Shown one piece after another: positions 7,543 to 13,860 of a stretch of 28,450 bases of DNA. The stretch covers positions 1-28,450 of the IMG/VR virus record IMGVR_UViG_3300028581_002006; one strand, written 5' to 3'. This DNA is from a virus. Within the stretch, counting starts at the first letter, position 1. Each line of letters opens with the position of its first letter. The translations under genes and the position numbers were made by a program. The notes under the pieces were generated by a model. It worked only from the letters and a program-made list of their open reading frames with translations, made no database searches and was not told the DNA's origin.

Positions 7543-7787
7543 AAAAAATAATAAGATTTACCGCTTCTTGGTGTATGCCTTGTCAAGCAATGGCAAAACA
7601 ATTAGAAACTTCAGATATTAAAATACCTATTGATGTCGTAGATATTGACGTACATCCCGATATTGCGTTAGAATATGGGATTAGATCAGTACCTACTTTA
7701 GTAATGGTAGAAGAAAATAATACAATACTAAAAAGAATAACAGGCGTGAAACCGCCAGCAGAATTAAAAAAATGGATAGAAAAATAA
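7539..7787 (+). CDS. small thioredoxin-like protein (WCMPC)
   Basis: This 82-residue protein has a minimal thioredoxin fold: the redox motif WCMPC (Trp11, Cys12, Cys15) after the first strand, the cis-proline loop SVPT (Pro52), and an acidic C-terminal helix. It is shorter than E. coli thioredoxin (about 108 residues) and similar in size to phage T4 NrdC and NrdH-type redoxins. It overlaps erpA by ATGA, and its stop shares a base with the nrdB start. The likely task is to reduce the C-terminal disulfide of NrdA. A thiol role in Fe-S assembly is also possible. Confidence 0.9.
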   Translation: MKKIIRFTASWCMPCQAMAKQLETSDIKIPIDVVDIDVHPDIALEYGIRSVPTLVMVEENNTILKRITGVKPPAELKKWIEK

Positions 7788-8770
7788 TGGTAAAAACCAG
7801 AGTAACAGATAGTAGAAATTCGTTTAAACCTTTTCATTACCCTTGGGCATATGATGCGTGGTTAAAGCATGAGCAATCTCATTGGCTTCATACAGAAGTA
7901 CCAATGCTCGAAGACGTCAAAGATTGGAAAAAGAAATTAACAAATGAAGAAAAACAATTCCTCACACACATCTTCAGATTCTTTACTCAAGGAGATATTG
8001 ATGTCGCTGGTGGCTATGTCAACAATTATCTACCTTACTTTCCGCAACCTGAAATAAGAATGATGCTTATGGGCTTTGCTGCTAGAGAAGCATTGCACAT
8101 AGCAGCATATTCACATTTAATTGAAACATTAGGATTGCCCGAAACAACATATAATCAATTCCTTGAGTATCAGGAAATGAAAGACAAGCACGATTATCTG
8201 TTAGATTTGTCATCTAAAAATGGAACTAAAGAATCTACTGCCGCTCATATCGCAGCATTTTCAGCATTTACTGAAGGTATGCAATTGTTTAGTTCATTCA
8301 TTATGCTATTGAACTTCCCTCGTATGGGCAAGATGAAAGGCATGGGACAGATCGTAACTTGGTCTATTGTAGATGAAACACAGCATGCTGAAGGTATGAT
8401 TAAACTATTCCGCACTTATATTGAAGAAAACAAGGAGATTTGGAATGATACTCTCAAAGAAAAGATCTACTCGATTGCGGAAAAGATGGTTAGTCTGGAA
8501 GACAGGTTTATTGAGTTGTCTTTCCAATCTGGCGCTATTCAGGGGTTAACAGAGCAAGAAGTTAAAACCTATATTCGTTATATCGCTGATAGACGACTAA
8601 TTAGTTTGGGGCTTAAAGGTATATTTAAAGTTAAAAGAAATCCTTTGCCTTGGGTAGAGGAAATGATTAATGCACCTACACACACTAACTTCTTTGAGAA
8701 CAGAGCAACAGACTATGCAAAGGGTGCATTATCAGGTGGTTGGCATGAAGTATGGGGTAAAGCAGCGTGA
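7787..8770 (+). CDS. nrdB: class Ia ribonucleotide reductase, small (beta) subunit
   Basis: This 327-residue protein houses the diiron-tyrosyl radical cofactor of RNR. The ligands Asp70, Glu101, His104, Glu163, Glu197 and His200 are all visible. The radical Tyr108 lies seven residues after Glu101, as in E. coli (Glu115/Tyr122), so it is a tyrosyl-radical enzyme. The D-to-first-E spacing (31) and the spacing of the last two Glu ligands (34) equal the E. coli values. I choose ATG 7787, sharing a base with the thioredoxin stop; ATG 7772 would add five residues. It pairs with nrdA at 1620. Confidence 0.96.
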   Translation: MVKTRVTDSRNSFKPFHYPWAYDAWLKHEQSHWLHTEVPMLEDVKDWKKKLTNEEKQFLTHIFRFFTQGDIDVAGGYVNNYLPYFPQPEIRMMLMGFAAREALHIAAYSHLIETLGLPETTYNQFLEYQEMKDKHDYLLDLSSKNGTKESTAAHIAAFSAFTEGMQLFSSFIMLLNFPRMGKMKGMGQIVTWSIVDETQHAEGMIKLFRTYIEENKEIWNDTLKEKIYSIAEKMVSLEDRFIELSFQSGAIQGLTEQEVKTYIRYIADRRLISLGLKGIFKVKRNPLPWVEEMINAPTHTNFFENRATDYAKGALSGGWHEVWGKAA

Positions 8771-9483
8771 CAGAGTTAATCTATCTGTTGTTGATGACAC
8801 ACATTACTATTGTGTGTGTCACTCTTTACCTACATAGAGGACAAACACATAAAGGAATAACTTTTCATCCAATCGCCGCACATTTTATGCGTTTCTGGCT
8901 ATGGCTTACAACTGGAATGATAACGAAGCAGTGGGTAGCCATACATCGCAAGCACCATCAAATGTGTGAGAAACCCGAAGATCCACATTCACCCCATGTC
9001 TATGGAATATTGCATGTTTTATTCAGAGGAGCATTACTATACCATGAAGCAAGCAAAGATAAAGATATGGTTAATACATATGGTGTTGGTACTCCTGCTG
9101 ATTGGATGGAGCACAACATATACACTGCTTACTCCAGACTTGGCATTAGCATTCTCCTTGTGTTCAATCTAATTTTATTTGGTTGGATTGGTCTGTTAGT
9201 GTGGGGTATTCAAATGGTTTGGATTCCATTTTGGGCAGCAGGAGTTATAAATGGTTTAGGACATTGGTGGGGATATCGTAATACTGATACCAAAGATAAG
9301 TCAAAAAACATATCAATACTTGGAATAATTATTGGCGGAGAAGAGTTTCATAATAATCACCATGCTGAACCAGCAAATCCTAAATTAAGTAGAAAATGGT
9401 GGGAGTTTGATATTGGTTGGATGTGGTTTAAGATATTAGAGAAATTAAAATTAGCAGGAGTGAGACAGTATGAAAAAATTTGA
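8767..9483 (+). CDS. membrane fatty-acid desaturase (delta-9 type)
   Basis: This 238-residue membrane protein carries the three histidine boxes that bind the diiron centre: HRGQTH (23-28), HRKHH (60-64) and HNNHH (195-199), plus the late G-H-W motif. Hydrophobic segments lie around 3-20, 36-55 and 127-175. These enzymes use O2 and electrons from a ferredoxin, rubredoxin or cytochrome to put a double bond into acyl chains. It is shorter than many bacterial relatives but all boxes are intact. It starts at GTG 8767, overlapping the nrdB stop by 4 nt (GTGA). The phage could use it to adjust host membrane fluidity; its acyl substrate is unknown. Confidence 0.9.
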   Translation: MTELIYLLLMTHITIVCVTLYLHRGQTHKGITFHPIAAHFMRFWLWLTTGMITKQWVAIHRKHHQMCEKPEDPHSPHVYGILHVLFRGALLYHEASKDKDMVNTYGVGTPADWMEHNIYTAYSRLGISILLVFNLILFGWIGLLVWGIQMVWIPFWAAGVINGLGHWWGYRNTDTKDKSKNISILGIIIGGEEFHNNHHAEPANPKLSRKWWEFDIGWMWFKILEKLKLAGVRQYEKI

Positions 9484-9685
9484 TGAGGTAAGGGAAAGAA
9501 AATATCCTGACGGTACATTAATTAATAAAAAATTACCACCTGCATATGCAGTGGGTAATGCTAAAGAAAATTGTGCAAATTGTGGGGCGTTTGTTCCAGG
9601 TACAAAATATTGTAAAACCTGGGATGCCAAAGTGAAACCTAATTATTGGTGTAAAAAATGGATTCCGATACAGAAACAAAAGTGA
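9470..9685 (+). CDS. small Cys protein with HiPIP-like pattern
   Basis: This 71-residue protein has four Cys: Cys35 and Cys38 (C-A-N-C-G), Cys48 and Cys61, the last in N-Y-W-C-K-K-W. High-potential iron-sulfur proteins carry a C-x2-C motif that often reads C-A-N-C, then a lone Cys and a final G-W-C-x-x-W, so the pattern is similar, though the spacings (x9 and x12) are shorter than usual. No signal peptide is visible. It overlaps the desaturase gene by 14 nt. A [4Fe-4S] electron carrier is possible; a structural zinc site is the alternative. Confidence 0.7.
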   Translation: MKKFDEVRERKYPDGTLINKKLPPAYAVGNAKENCANCGAFVPGTKYCKTWDAKVKPNYWCKKWIPIQKQK

Positions 9686-9849
9686 TATCTTTTCTCGATA
9701 GAAGACGAGCAATGTGTTATTCATGTGAGCATTTAACTACATACGTTGGAATAAAATCTTGTTCTAAATGTGGTTGTGCAATATGGGGCAAGACTATGAT
9801 GAGAGGACAGAAATGTCCTGAGGGAAAATGGGATGCCGAAAAAGATTGA
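9658..9849 (+). CDS. zinc-ribbon-like small protein, 63 aa
   Basis: Six Cys (20, 23, 35, 38, 40, 53) form C-x2-C ... C-x2-C-x-C ... C, ending in C-P-x-G-K-W. A motif of this look recurs in many T4-like marine phage proteins of unknown role. The start at ATG 9658 overlaps the upstream gene by 28 nt; the next in-frame ATG is at Met19 (9712), just before the first Cys, so a 45-residue version is possible. Its end overlaps the dCMP deaminase gene by 17 nt. The likely metal is zinc. Confidence 0.7.
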   Translation: MDSDTETKVISFLDRRRAMCYSCEHLTTYVGIKSCSKCGCAIWGKTMMRGQKCPEGKWDAEKD

Positions 9850-10300
9850 TTATGCTCATATGAAAGTGGCTGAGGCATACTCAGAACTATCCTATGCAAG
9901 ACGATTACAAGTCGGTGCTATTGTAACTAAAGATGATAGAGTTATATCAATAGGGTATAACGGTACACCTGCGGGTTGGGACAATAATTGCGAGATAGAA
10001 GTCAGAAACGAATTTGAATATTATGTAGATCATGGTGGCGAAAAGTATAATGGAGCTACTATTGAGCTATTAACAAAAGATGAAGTGATTCATGCAGAAG
10101 CCAATGCCATAGGCAAACTTGCGAGATCATCTGAATCAGGAGAAGGTGCGACGATGTATATTACACACGCACCTTGCTTTGCCTGTGCTAAGATGATACA
10201 TGTAGCAGGCATAAATAAAGTATTCTATAGGAATCAATATAGAAATAGCGATGGTATAGAATTTTTAACTAAATGTAATATTGAAGTGGAGCAAATATGA
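9833..10300 (+). CDS. dCMP deaminase
   Basis: This 155-residue zinc-dependent deaminase converts dCMP to dUMP for dTMP synthesis. The zinc/catalytic residues are His87 and Glu89 (HAEAN) and Cys115 and Cys118 (PCFAC). The N-terminal stretch (ARRLQVGAIV, GYNGTP) is typical of the deoxycytidylate deaminase family. T4 encodes a homologue (gene cd), somewhat longer. It overlaps the gene before (17 nt) and the gene after (4 nt), so it is part of the same coupled chain as nrdB and works in the same nucleotide pathway. Confidence 0.93.
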   Translation: MPKKIDYAHMKVAEAYSELSYARRLQVGAIVTKDDRVISIGYNGTPAGWDNNCEIEVRNEFEYYVDHGGEKYNGATIELLTKDEVIHAEANAIGKLARSSESGEGATMYITHAPCFACAKMIHVAGINKVFYRNQYRNSDGIEFLTKCNIEVEQI

Positions 10301-10791
10301 TTAAGAAACGTATAGGGATAACAGCATCAACTTTTGACTTATTTCACGCAGGCCATGTTATCATGCTTGAGGAAGCGAAAAGACAATGCGATTATTTAAT
10401 TGCAGCAATACAAACGGATCCTACATTGGATCGAACAACAAAGAACATGCCTGTTCAATCTATTATTGAAAGACAGATACAAGTATCGGCATGCAAGCAT
10501 GTAGATGAAATTATCGTTTATTCTACAGAAAAAGAACTTGAGGATATCTTTATGTCCTTACCTATTGATGTTCGCATCATGGGAGAAGAATATAAAGACA
10601 CCGAATTTACAGGTAAAGTTATCTGTGAAAAGAGAAAAATAGAAATATATTTTAATAAGAGAGACCATTACTTTAGTTCGTCAGATCTTAGAACAAGAGT
10701 ATTTGAGGCTGAAGCTAAAAAGAGAGGAATTGATACATGGCTAAAAACAAACACCACGAGTGCGTCGAATGTGATGCCGTCTTTAAGATAA
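10297..10791 (+). CDS. cytidylyltransferase-like nucleotidyltransferase
   Basis: This 164-residue single-domain protein has FDLFHAGH (13-20; His17 and His20 of HxGH) and S-S-S-D-L-R (127-132), the two ends of the nucleotidyltransferase active site. R-I-M-G-E-E-Y-K-D (93-101) resembles glycerol-3-phosphate cytidylyltransferase (TagD) and other CTP-dependent sugar/alcohol-phosphate enzymes. It would join a nucleotide to a phosphorylated alcohol or sugar. The substrate is unknown. The last 18 codons overlap the next gene in another frame. Confidence 0.85.
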   Translation: MIKKRIGITASTFDLFHAGHVIMLEEAKRQCDYLIAAIQTDPTLDRTTKNMPVQSIIERQIQVSACKHVDEIIVYSTEKELEDIFMSLPIDVRIMGEEYKDTEFTGKVICEKRKIEIYFNKRDHYFSSSDLRTRVFEAEAKKRGIDTWLKTNTTSASNVMPSLR

Positions 10792-10904
10792 GTCACGATT
10801 TAGATAATCATCATTATAAAGTATCTTTCTGTCCTTTCTGTGGATCAGATATAGATCAAGATTTAATTGATGAGCAATACGAAGACATCGAAGACGACGA
10901 GTAA
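10737..10904 (+). CDS. small zinc-ribbon protein, 55 aa
   Basis: Two C-x2-C knuckles (Cys9/Cys12 and Cys32/Cys35) enclose about 20 residues with several His, followed by a very acidic tail (D/E-rich from residue 38). This is a classical treble-clef or zinc-ribbon layout. AGAGAGGAA precedes the ATG. It overlaps the upstream gene by 55 nt and the downstream gene by 35 nt, all in different frames. Similar short proteins are common in T4-like phages. Function unknown; the acidic tail could bind a basic protein. Confidence 0.75.
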   Translation: MAKNKHHECVECDAVFKISHDLDNHHYKVSFCPFCGSDIDQDLIDEQYEDIEDDE

Positions 10905-11232
10905 GTCTTGTCCGAAGTGCGGGACAGAGCATAGCAAGCCAGGCACATATTGTAGCAGGGCTTGTGCAAATTCTAGGCAATGGACGCCGGATCAAAAACA
11001 AGTATTCTCGGAGAAGCAAAAGGAATACATGGCTCGAGATGAGTCAGAAGAACATAGATATAAGAAATCCATACAAACCAAAATGCTTATTAAAACTGGT
11101 CTTATGGGAAAAGCATTAGCTACAGAAAGACTCGAGGATGTTATGACAGACCCCGATGACTACTTTCTCGTACCACCTAGAGATGAGCACGATCGCTTTT
11201 CAGAGGACGGTGACGTCTGGGAGATCATATAA
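10870..11232 (+). CDS. zinc-finger protein, 120 aa
   Basis: Cys14, Cys17, Cys28 and Cys32 form C-P-x-C-G ... Y-C-S-x-x-C-A-N-S-R, a finger often found at the N-terminus of phage homing endonucleases and related DNA-binding proteins. A Lys/Glu-rich helical stretch (45-70) and an acidic C-terminus follow. No HNH or GIY-YIG catalytic motif is present, so it may be a DNA-binding remnant or an independent regulator. I use ATG 10870; a TTG just before it is less likely. It ends right at the late promoter box at 11228. Confidence 0.75.
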   Translation: MSNTKTSKTTSKSCPKCGTEHSKPGTYCSRACANSRQWTPDQKQVFSEKQKEYMARDESEEHRYKKSIQTKMLIKTGLMGKALATERLEDVMTDPDDYFLVPPRDEHDRFSEDGDVWEII

Positions 11233-11235
11233 ATA
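11228..11235 (+). promoter_or_regulatory. late promoter box TATAAATA
   Basis: This is an exact match to the T4 late promoter consensus TATAAATA, recognised in T4 by gp55-type sigma with gp33 and the sliding clamp. It stands 21 nt before the start of the gene at 11257 and opens the structural region. Confidence 0.7.
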
Positions 11236-11256
11236 CTAATTTAGAATTGGTATTTT

Positions 11257-11658
11257 ATGTGGATATACAATAATTCTCCTTTAGAAATAGTTCCAGATGA
11301 TGCGTATGGTTATGTGTATTTAATTACAAATACTGTTACTGGACGAAAGTATATAGGAAAAAAACTATTTTGGTTTCGTAAAACCAAGCAAGTTAAGGGA
11401 AAAAAGAAACGTATCAAGGTTGAATCAGATTGGAGAGACTATTGGTCTTCATCCGATGATGTTAAAAAAGATGTAGAAACCTTAGGTGATGATAAGTTTA
11501 TTAGAGAGATACTACACATATGCCCTAATAAGGGATTATGTAATTATCTTGAAGCAAGAGAACAAATGGATAGACGAGTTTTAGAAACAGAAAATTATTA
11601 CAATGGGCAAGTGCAATGCCGTGTACATAAAACTCATATAAAAAATTTAAAGGTATAA
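11257..11658 (+). CDS. GIY-YIG-like putative endonuclease, 133 aa
   Basis: GYVYLITN (18-25) and KYIGKK (31-36) match the two halves of the GIY-YIG nuclease motif. Arg/Lys-rich segments, a late Glu-rich helix (NYLEAREQ) and an Asn near the end follow. It is a compact single domain with no obvious DNA-binding extension. Homologous-looking proteins sit among late or structural genes in many T4-like marine phages, where they are annotated only as putative endonucleases. It is the first gene after the late promoter, so it may act in DNA processing before packaging rather than in homing. Confidence 0.75.
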   Translation: MWIYNNSPLEIVPDDAYGYVYLITNTVTGRKYIGKKLFWFRKTKQVKGKKKRIKVESDWRDYWSSSDDVKKDVETLGDDKFIREILHICPNKGLCNYLEAREQMDRRVLETENYYNGQVQCRVHKTHIKNLKV

Positions 11659-11659
11659 A

Positions 11660-12427
11660 ATGCCAGTTACAATATCAGGTGCAATTATTAGCGGCGGATC
11701 GCAATTTTATGTTCCGCCACCGCCACCACCGCCTCCATCACCTGGCAGTGCTCAGTTTAGTGGAAGCAATTACCTTGACATTGCCTCAACCGCGGCATTT
11801 GGATTTGGAACTTCAAACCTTACTATTGAGTTCTGGTGGAGACCAACTGTAAACCAACGAAGCGATGTGCTTGATTTTTGGTCTACTGGACTTGGTGCTA
11901 GTATCACAGGTAGATTCGACATTGGTAGAGTCACTGGCTCTACTCTCGATTTATATACAGATAGTCCCGTAGGTGGAGGTGGCAGTGGTGTGAAAATTAC
12001 TGGACCATCAATAGCATCATTGCTCAACGCTTGGCATCACATAGCAATAACAAGAGAATCGGGTTCTATTAAAATGTGGGTTAACGGAACTCAGGCAGGT
12101 AGCAGTTACACTGCCAGAGTTTTAGATATGGGTAGTAGTATGCAACTTCGTATTATGGGAGACCATAATGCTAGCGGCAACGGCAGTGGTAACTTGTCTA
12201 ACATTCGTGTGGTTAGAGGCGTTGCTGTGTACACCGGAGCATTTACACCACCAACCTCACCGTTAACAGAGACACAAGGTGCAGGTACAAATATTTCTGC
12301 TATCACAGCAGGACAAACCCAATTATTGTTGCCATTAAATGCTTCTCCTTTCACAGATAGTTCAACTAATGCAATAACAGTTACTAATAACGGTAGCGTA
12401 ACAAGTTCAGCACTGAACCCATTCTAA
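11660..12427 (+). CDS. LamG-domain virion adhesin with polyproline hinge
   Basis: This 255-residue protein has a short N-terminal arm (MPVTISGAIISGG) that is probably the virion-binding part, then eight consecutive prolines (19-26), then a LamG/concanavalin-like jelly roll (about 32-205) with W-H-H-I-A-I-T and V-N-G. The C-terminal stretch is Ser/Thr/Asn-rich. It is related to the protein at the left edge of the window. It starts 1 nt after the preceding stop with a weak AAAGGTATAAA leader. It is likely a tail-fibre or capsid decoration protein. Confidence 0.85.
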   Translation: MPVTISGAIISGGSQFYVPPPPPPPPSPGSAQFSGSNYLDIASTAAFGFGTSNLTIEFWWRPTVNQRSDVLDFWSTGLGASITGRFDIGRVTGSTLDLYTDSPVGGGGSGVKITGPSIASLLNAWHHIAITRESGSIKMWVNGTQAGSSYTARVLDMGSSMQLRIMGDHNASGNGSGNLSNIRVVRGVAVYTGAFTPPTSPLTETQGAGTNISAITAGQTQLLLPLNASPFTDSSTNAITVTNNGSVTSSALNPF

Positions 12428-13264
12428 ATGATATTTGCTATTATATTATTACTAACAGCCTTAGTTATATCGGGCATAGCAGGATATTTTTCAATCATAG
12501 GATTGACCTACATATTCTCAGCAAGTCCGACTCCCATTTTAATAATGGGTGCTGCTCTTGAAGTTGGTAAGCTTGTAACAGCATCGTATGTTTATAGACA
12601 ATGGAACAGCATAAATGTATTGATGAGAACGTATTTCATTATTAGTGTGGTGGTGCTATCATTACTAACATCTATGGGTATATTTGGTTTTCTATCAAAA
12701 GCACATAGCGATCAAAATTTAGTATCGGGCGATGTTGCAGCCAAAATAGCAGTATATGATGAAAAGATAAAAGTTGCGAAGGAGAATATAGATGCCAATC
12801 GTAAAGCGCTTAAACAGCTCGATGACGCTGTGGATCAAATCATGGGCCGCAGTAACTCAGAAAAAGGTGCGGAAAAAGCAGTGGCTATTCGGAAGTCACA
12901 AACACAAGAGCGTACTCGCCTACAAACGGAAATCCAAACCTATCAGAAAGCAATTGGTCAACTTAATGAAGAGCGTGCACCAATCGCAGCTGAGGTCAGA
13001 AAGGTTGAGGCCGAAGTAGGACCCATAAAGTATATCGCAGCATTTATGTATGGTGCTACAGACACAAATATACTGGAGAAAGCCGTGTCATGGATGATTG
13101 TATTGATTATTGTGGTATTTGACCCTTTGGCTATTCTATTGGTTATAGGAGCAAACTCTATGCTTAAGAGTGATAGAAAACGATCAAGATACAGGAATTT
13201 AAGGAATTCAATAGAAATTGACAAAAATGCTGTTTTTTCGTTCAAAAACAAAGACATTAATTAA
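12428..13264 (+). CDS. membrane protein with long coiled coil, 278 aa
   Basis: The ATG follows the previous stop directly. Two to three hydrophobic segments lie at the N-terminus (about 5-28, 35-50, 70-92). A long Lys/Glu/Gln-rich coiled coil (about 104-205), another membrane segment (about 222-245) and a basic C-terminal tail follow. I recall similar proteins next to tail-fibre genes in T4-like marine phages, without known function. Possible roles are a virion-associated membrane protein, superinfection exclusion, or DNA-entry help. None can be read from the sequence. Confidence 0.8.
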   Translation: MIFAIILLLTALVISGIAGYFSIIGLTYIFSASPTPILIMGAALEVGKLVTASYVYRQWNSINVLMRTYFIISVVVLSLLTSMGIFGFLSKAHSDQNLVSGDVAAKIAVYDEKIKVAKENIDANRKALKQLDDAVDQIMGRSNSEKGAEKAVAIRKSQTQERTRLQTEIQTYQKAIGQLNEERAPIAAEVRKVEAEVGPIKYIAAFMYGATDTNILEKAVSWMIVLIIVVFDPLAILLVIGANSMLKSDRKRSRYRNLRNSIEIDKNAVFSFKNKDIN

Positions 13265-13272
13265 TATAAATA
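13265..13272 (+). promoter_or_regulatory. late promoter box TATAAATA
   Basis: This is an exact TATAAATA directly after the upstream stop codon and 25 nt before the start of the gene at 13298. The placement equals that of the box at 11228 and would drive the first adhesin cassette. Confidence 0.7.
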
Positions 13273-13297
13273 TAAGAGATCAAATAAGAGAGAAATT

Positions 13298-13525
13298 ATG
13301 CCTCTAACAAGAATTAAAACTACAGGAGTTGAACCTAATTCAATATCTACTGCTAAGGTGGTGGAAGATTCTTCTCGTCTGTATTATGCAAATACAAGAG
13401 TACAAGCAAATGTAATTGCGCTTTTGGTTAGTCTCGCAGGAAACAATGTAACAATCGAAGCAAATGGTAGAATTAATTCTACCGGCGGCGATGGATTTAA
13501 TGTGTTCTTTTTATCAGGAATGTAG
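13298..13525 (+). CDS. small adhesin-cassette protein ending FLSGM, 75 aa
   Basis: AGAGAGAAA precedes the ATG. The protein is Asn/Thr/Val-rich with no membrane segment, opening MPLTRIKTTGV and ending F-F-L-S-G-M. The 56-residue protein at 17333 ends F-L-L-A-G-M and is likewise followed by a 108-109-residue protein and a large adhesin. It is therefore the first member of a repeated three-gene set. The likely role is a virion component or fibre connector (inference from position). Confidence 0.75.
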   Translation: MPLTRIKTTGVEPNSISTAKVVEDSSRLYYANTRVQANVIALLVSLAGNNVTIEANGRINSTGGDGFNVFFLSGM

Positions 13526-13533
13526 GAAATAAA

Positions 13534-13860
13534 ATGGCAACAATTTATAAATTATTGGGACAATTAGATCCAAATCCAAATACAAATGAGGATATTTACA
13601 GAGTCCCCGAAGGAGCTACTGCTATCACGTCGACATTGGCAATAGCTAATAGAAGTGCAACTTCAAAAAATTATCGAGTAGCGATAAGACCGAACGGAAA
13701 TACATTAAGTAATGTACATTATATTGCATATGATATTCCATTAAATGGTAACGATGCGGTAATGTTAACTTTAGGAATGACTTTACCTGCAAATACCGTA
13801 GTAACTGTAAGAAGTCAAGGCGAAGTAACTTATAATTTATTTGGCTCGGAAATAACATAA
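13534..13860 (+). CDS. virion-type beta-sandwich protein, 108 aa (first copy)
   Basis: Reads MATIYKLLGQ at the start and V-T-Y-N-L-F-G-S-E-I at the end, with a central motif L-T-L-G-M-T-L. It is clearly paralogous to the 109-residue protein at 17513, sharing start, the LTLGMTL block and F-G-[ST]-E-I. Small proteins of this pattern are abundant beside tail-fibre genes of marine T4-like phages and are usually listed as structural. AGGAAATAAA precedes the ATG, and its stop touches the next ATG. Confidence 0.8.
   Translation: MATIYKLLGQLDPNPNTNEDIYRVPEGATAITSTLAIANRSATSKNYRVAIRPNGNTLSNVHYIAYDIPLNGNDAVMLTLGMTLPANTVVTVRSQGEVTYNLFGSEIT

Noticed and set aside
11257-11658. Calling the 133-residue protein a homing endonuclease
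   Set aside because: It has only the core GIY-YIG-like motif, no DNA-binding extension, does not interrupt a gene, and sits at a fixed-looking late position, so only a general nuclease label is justified.
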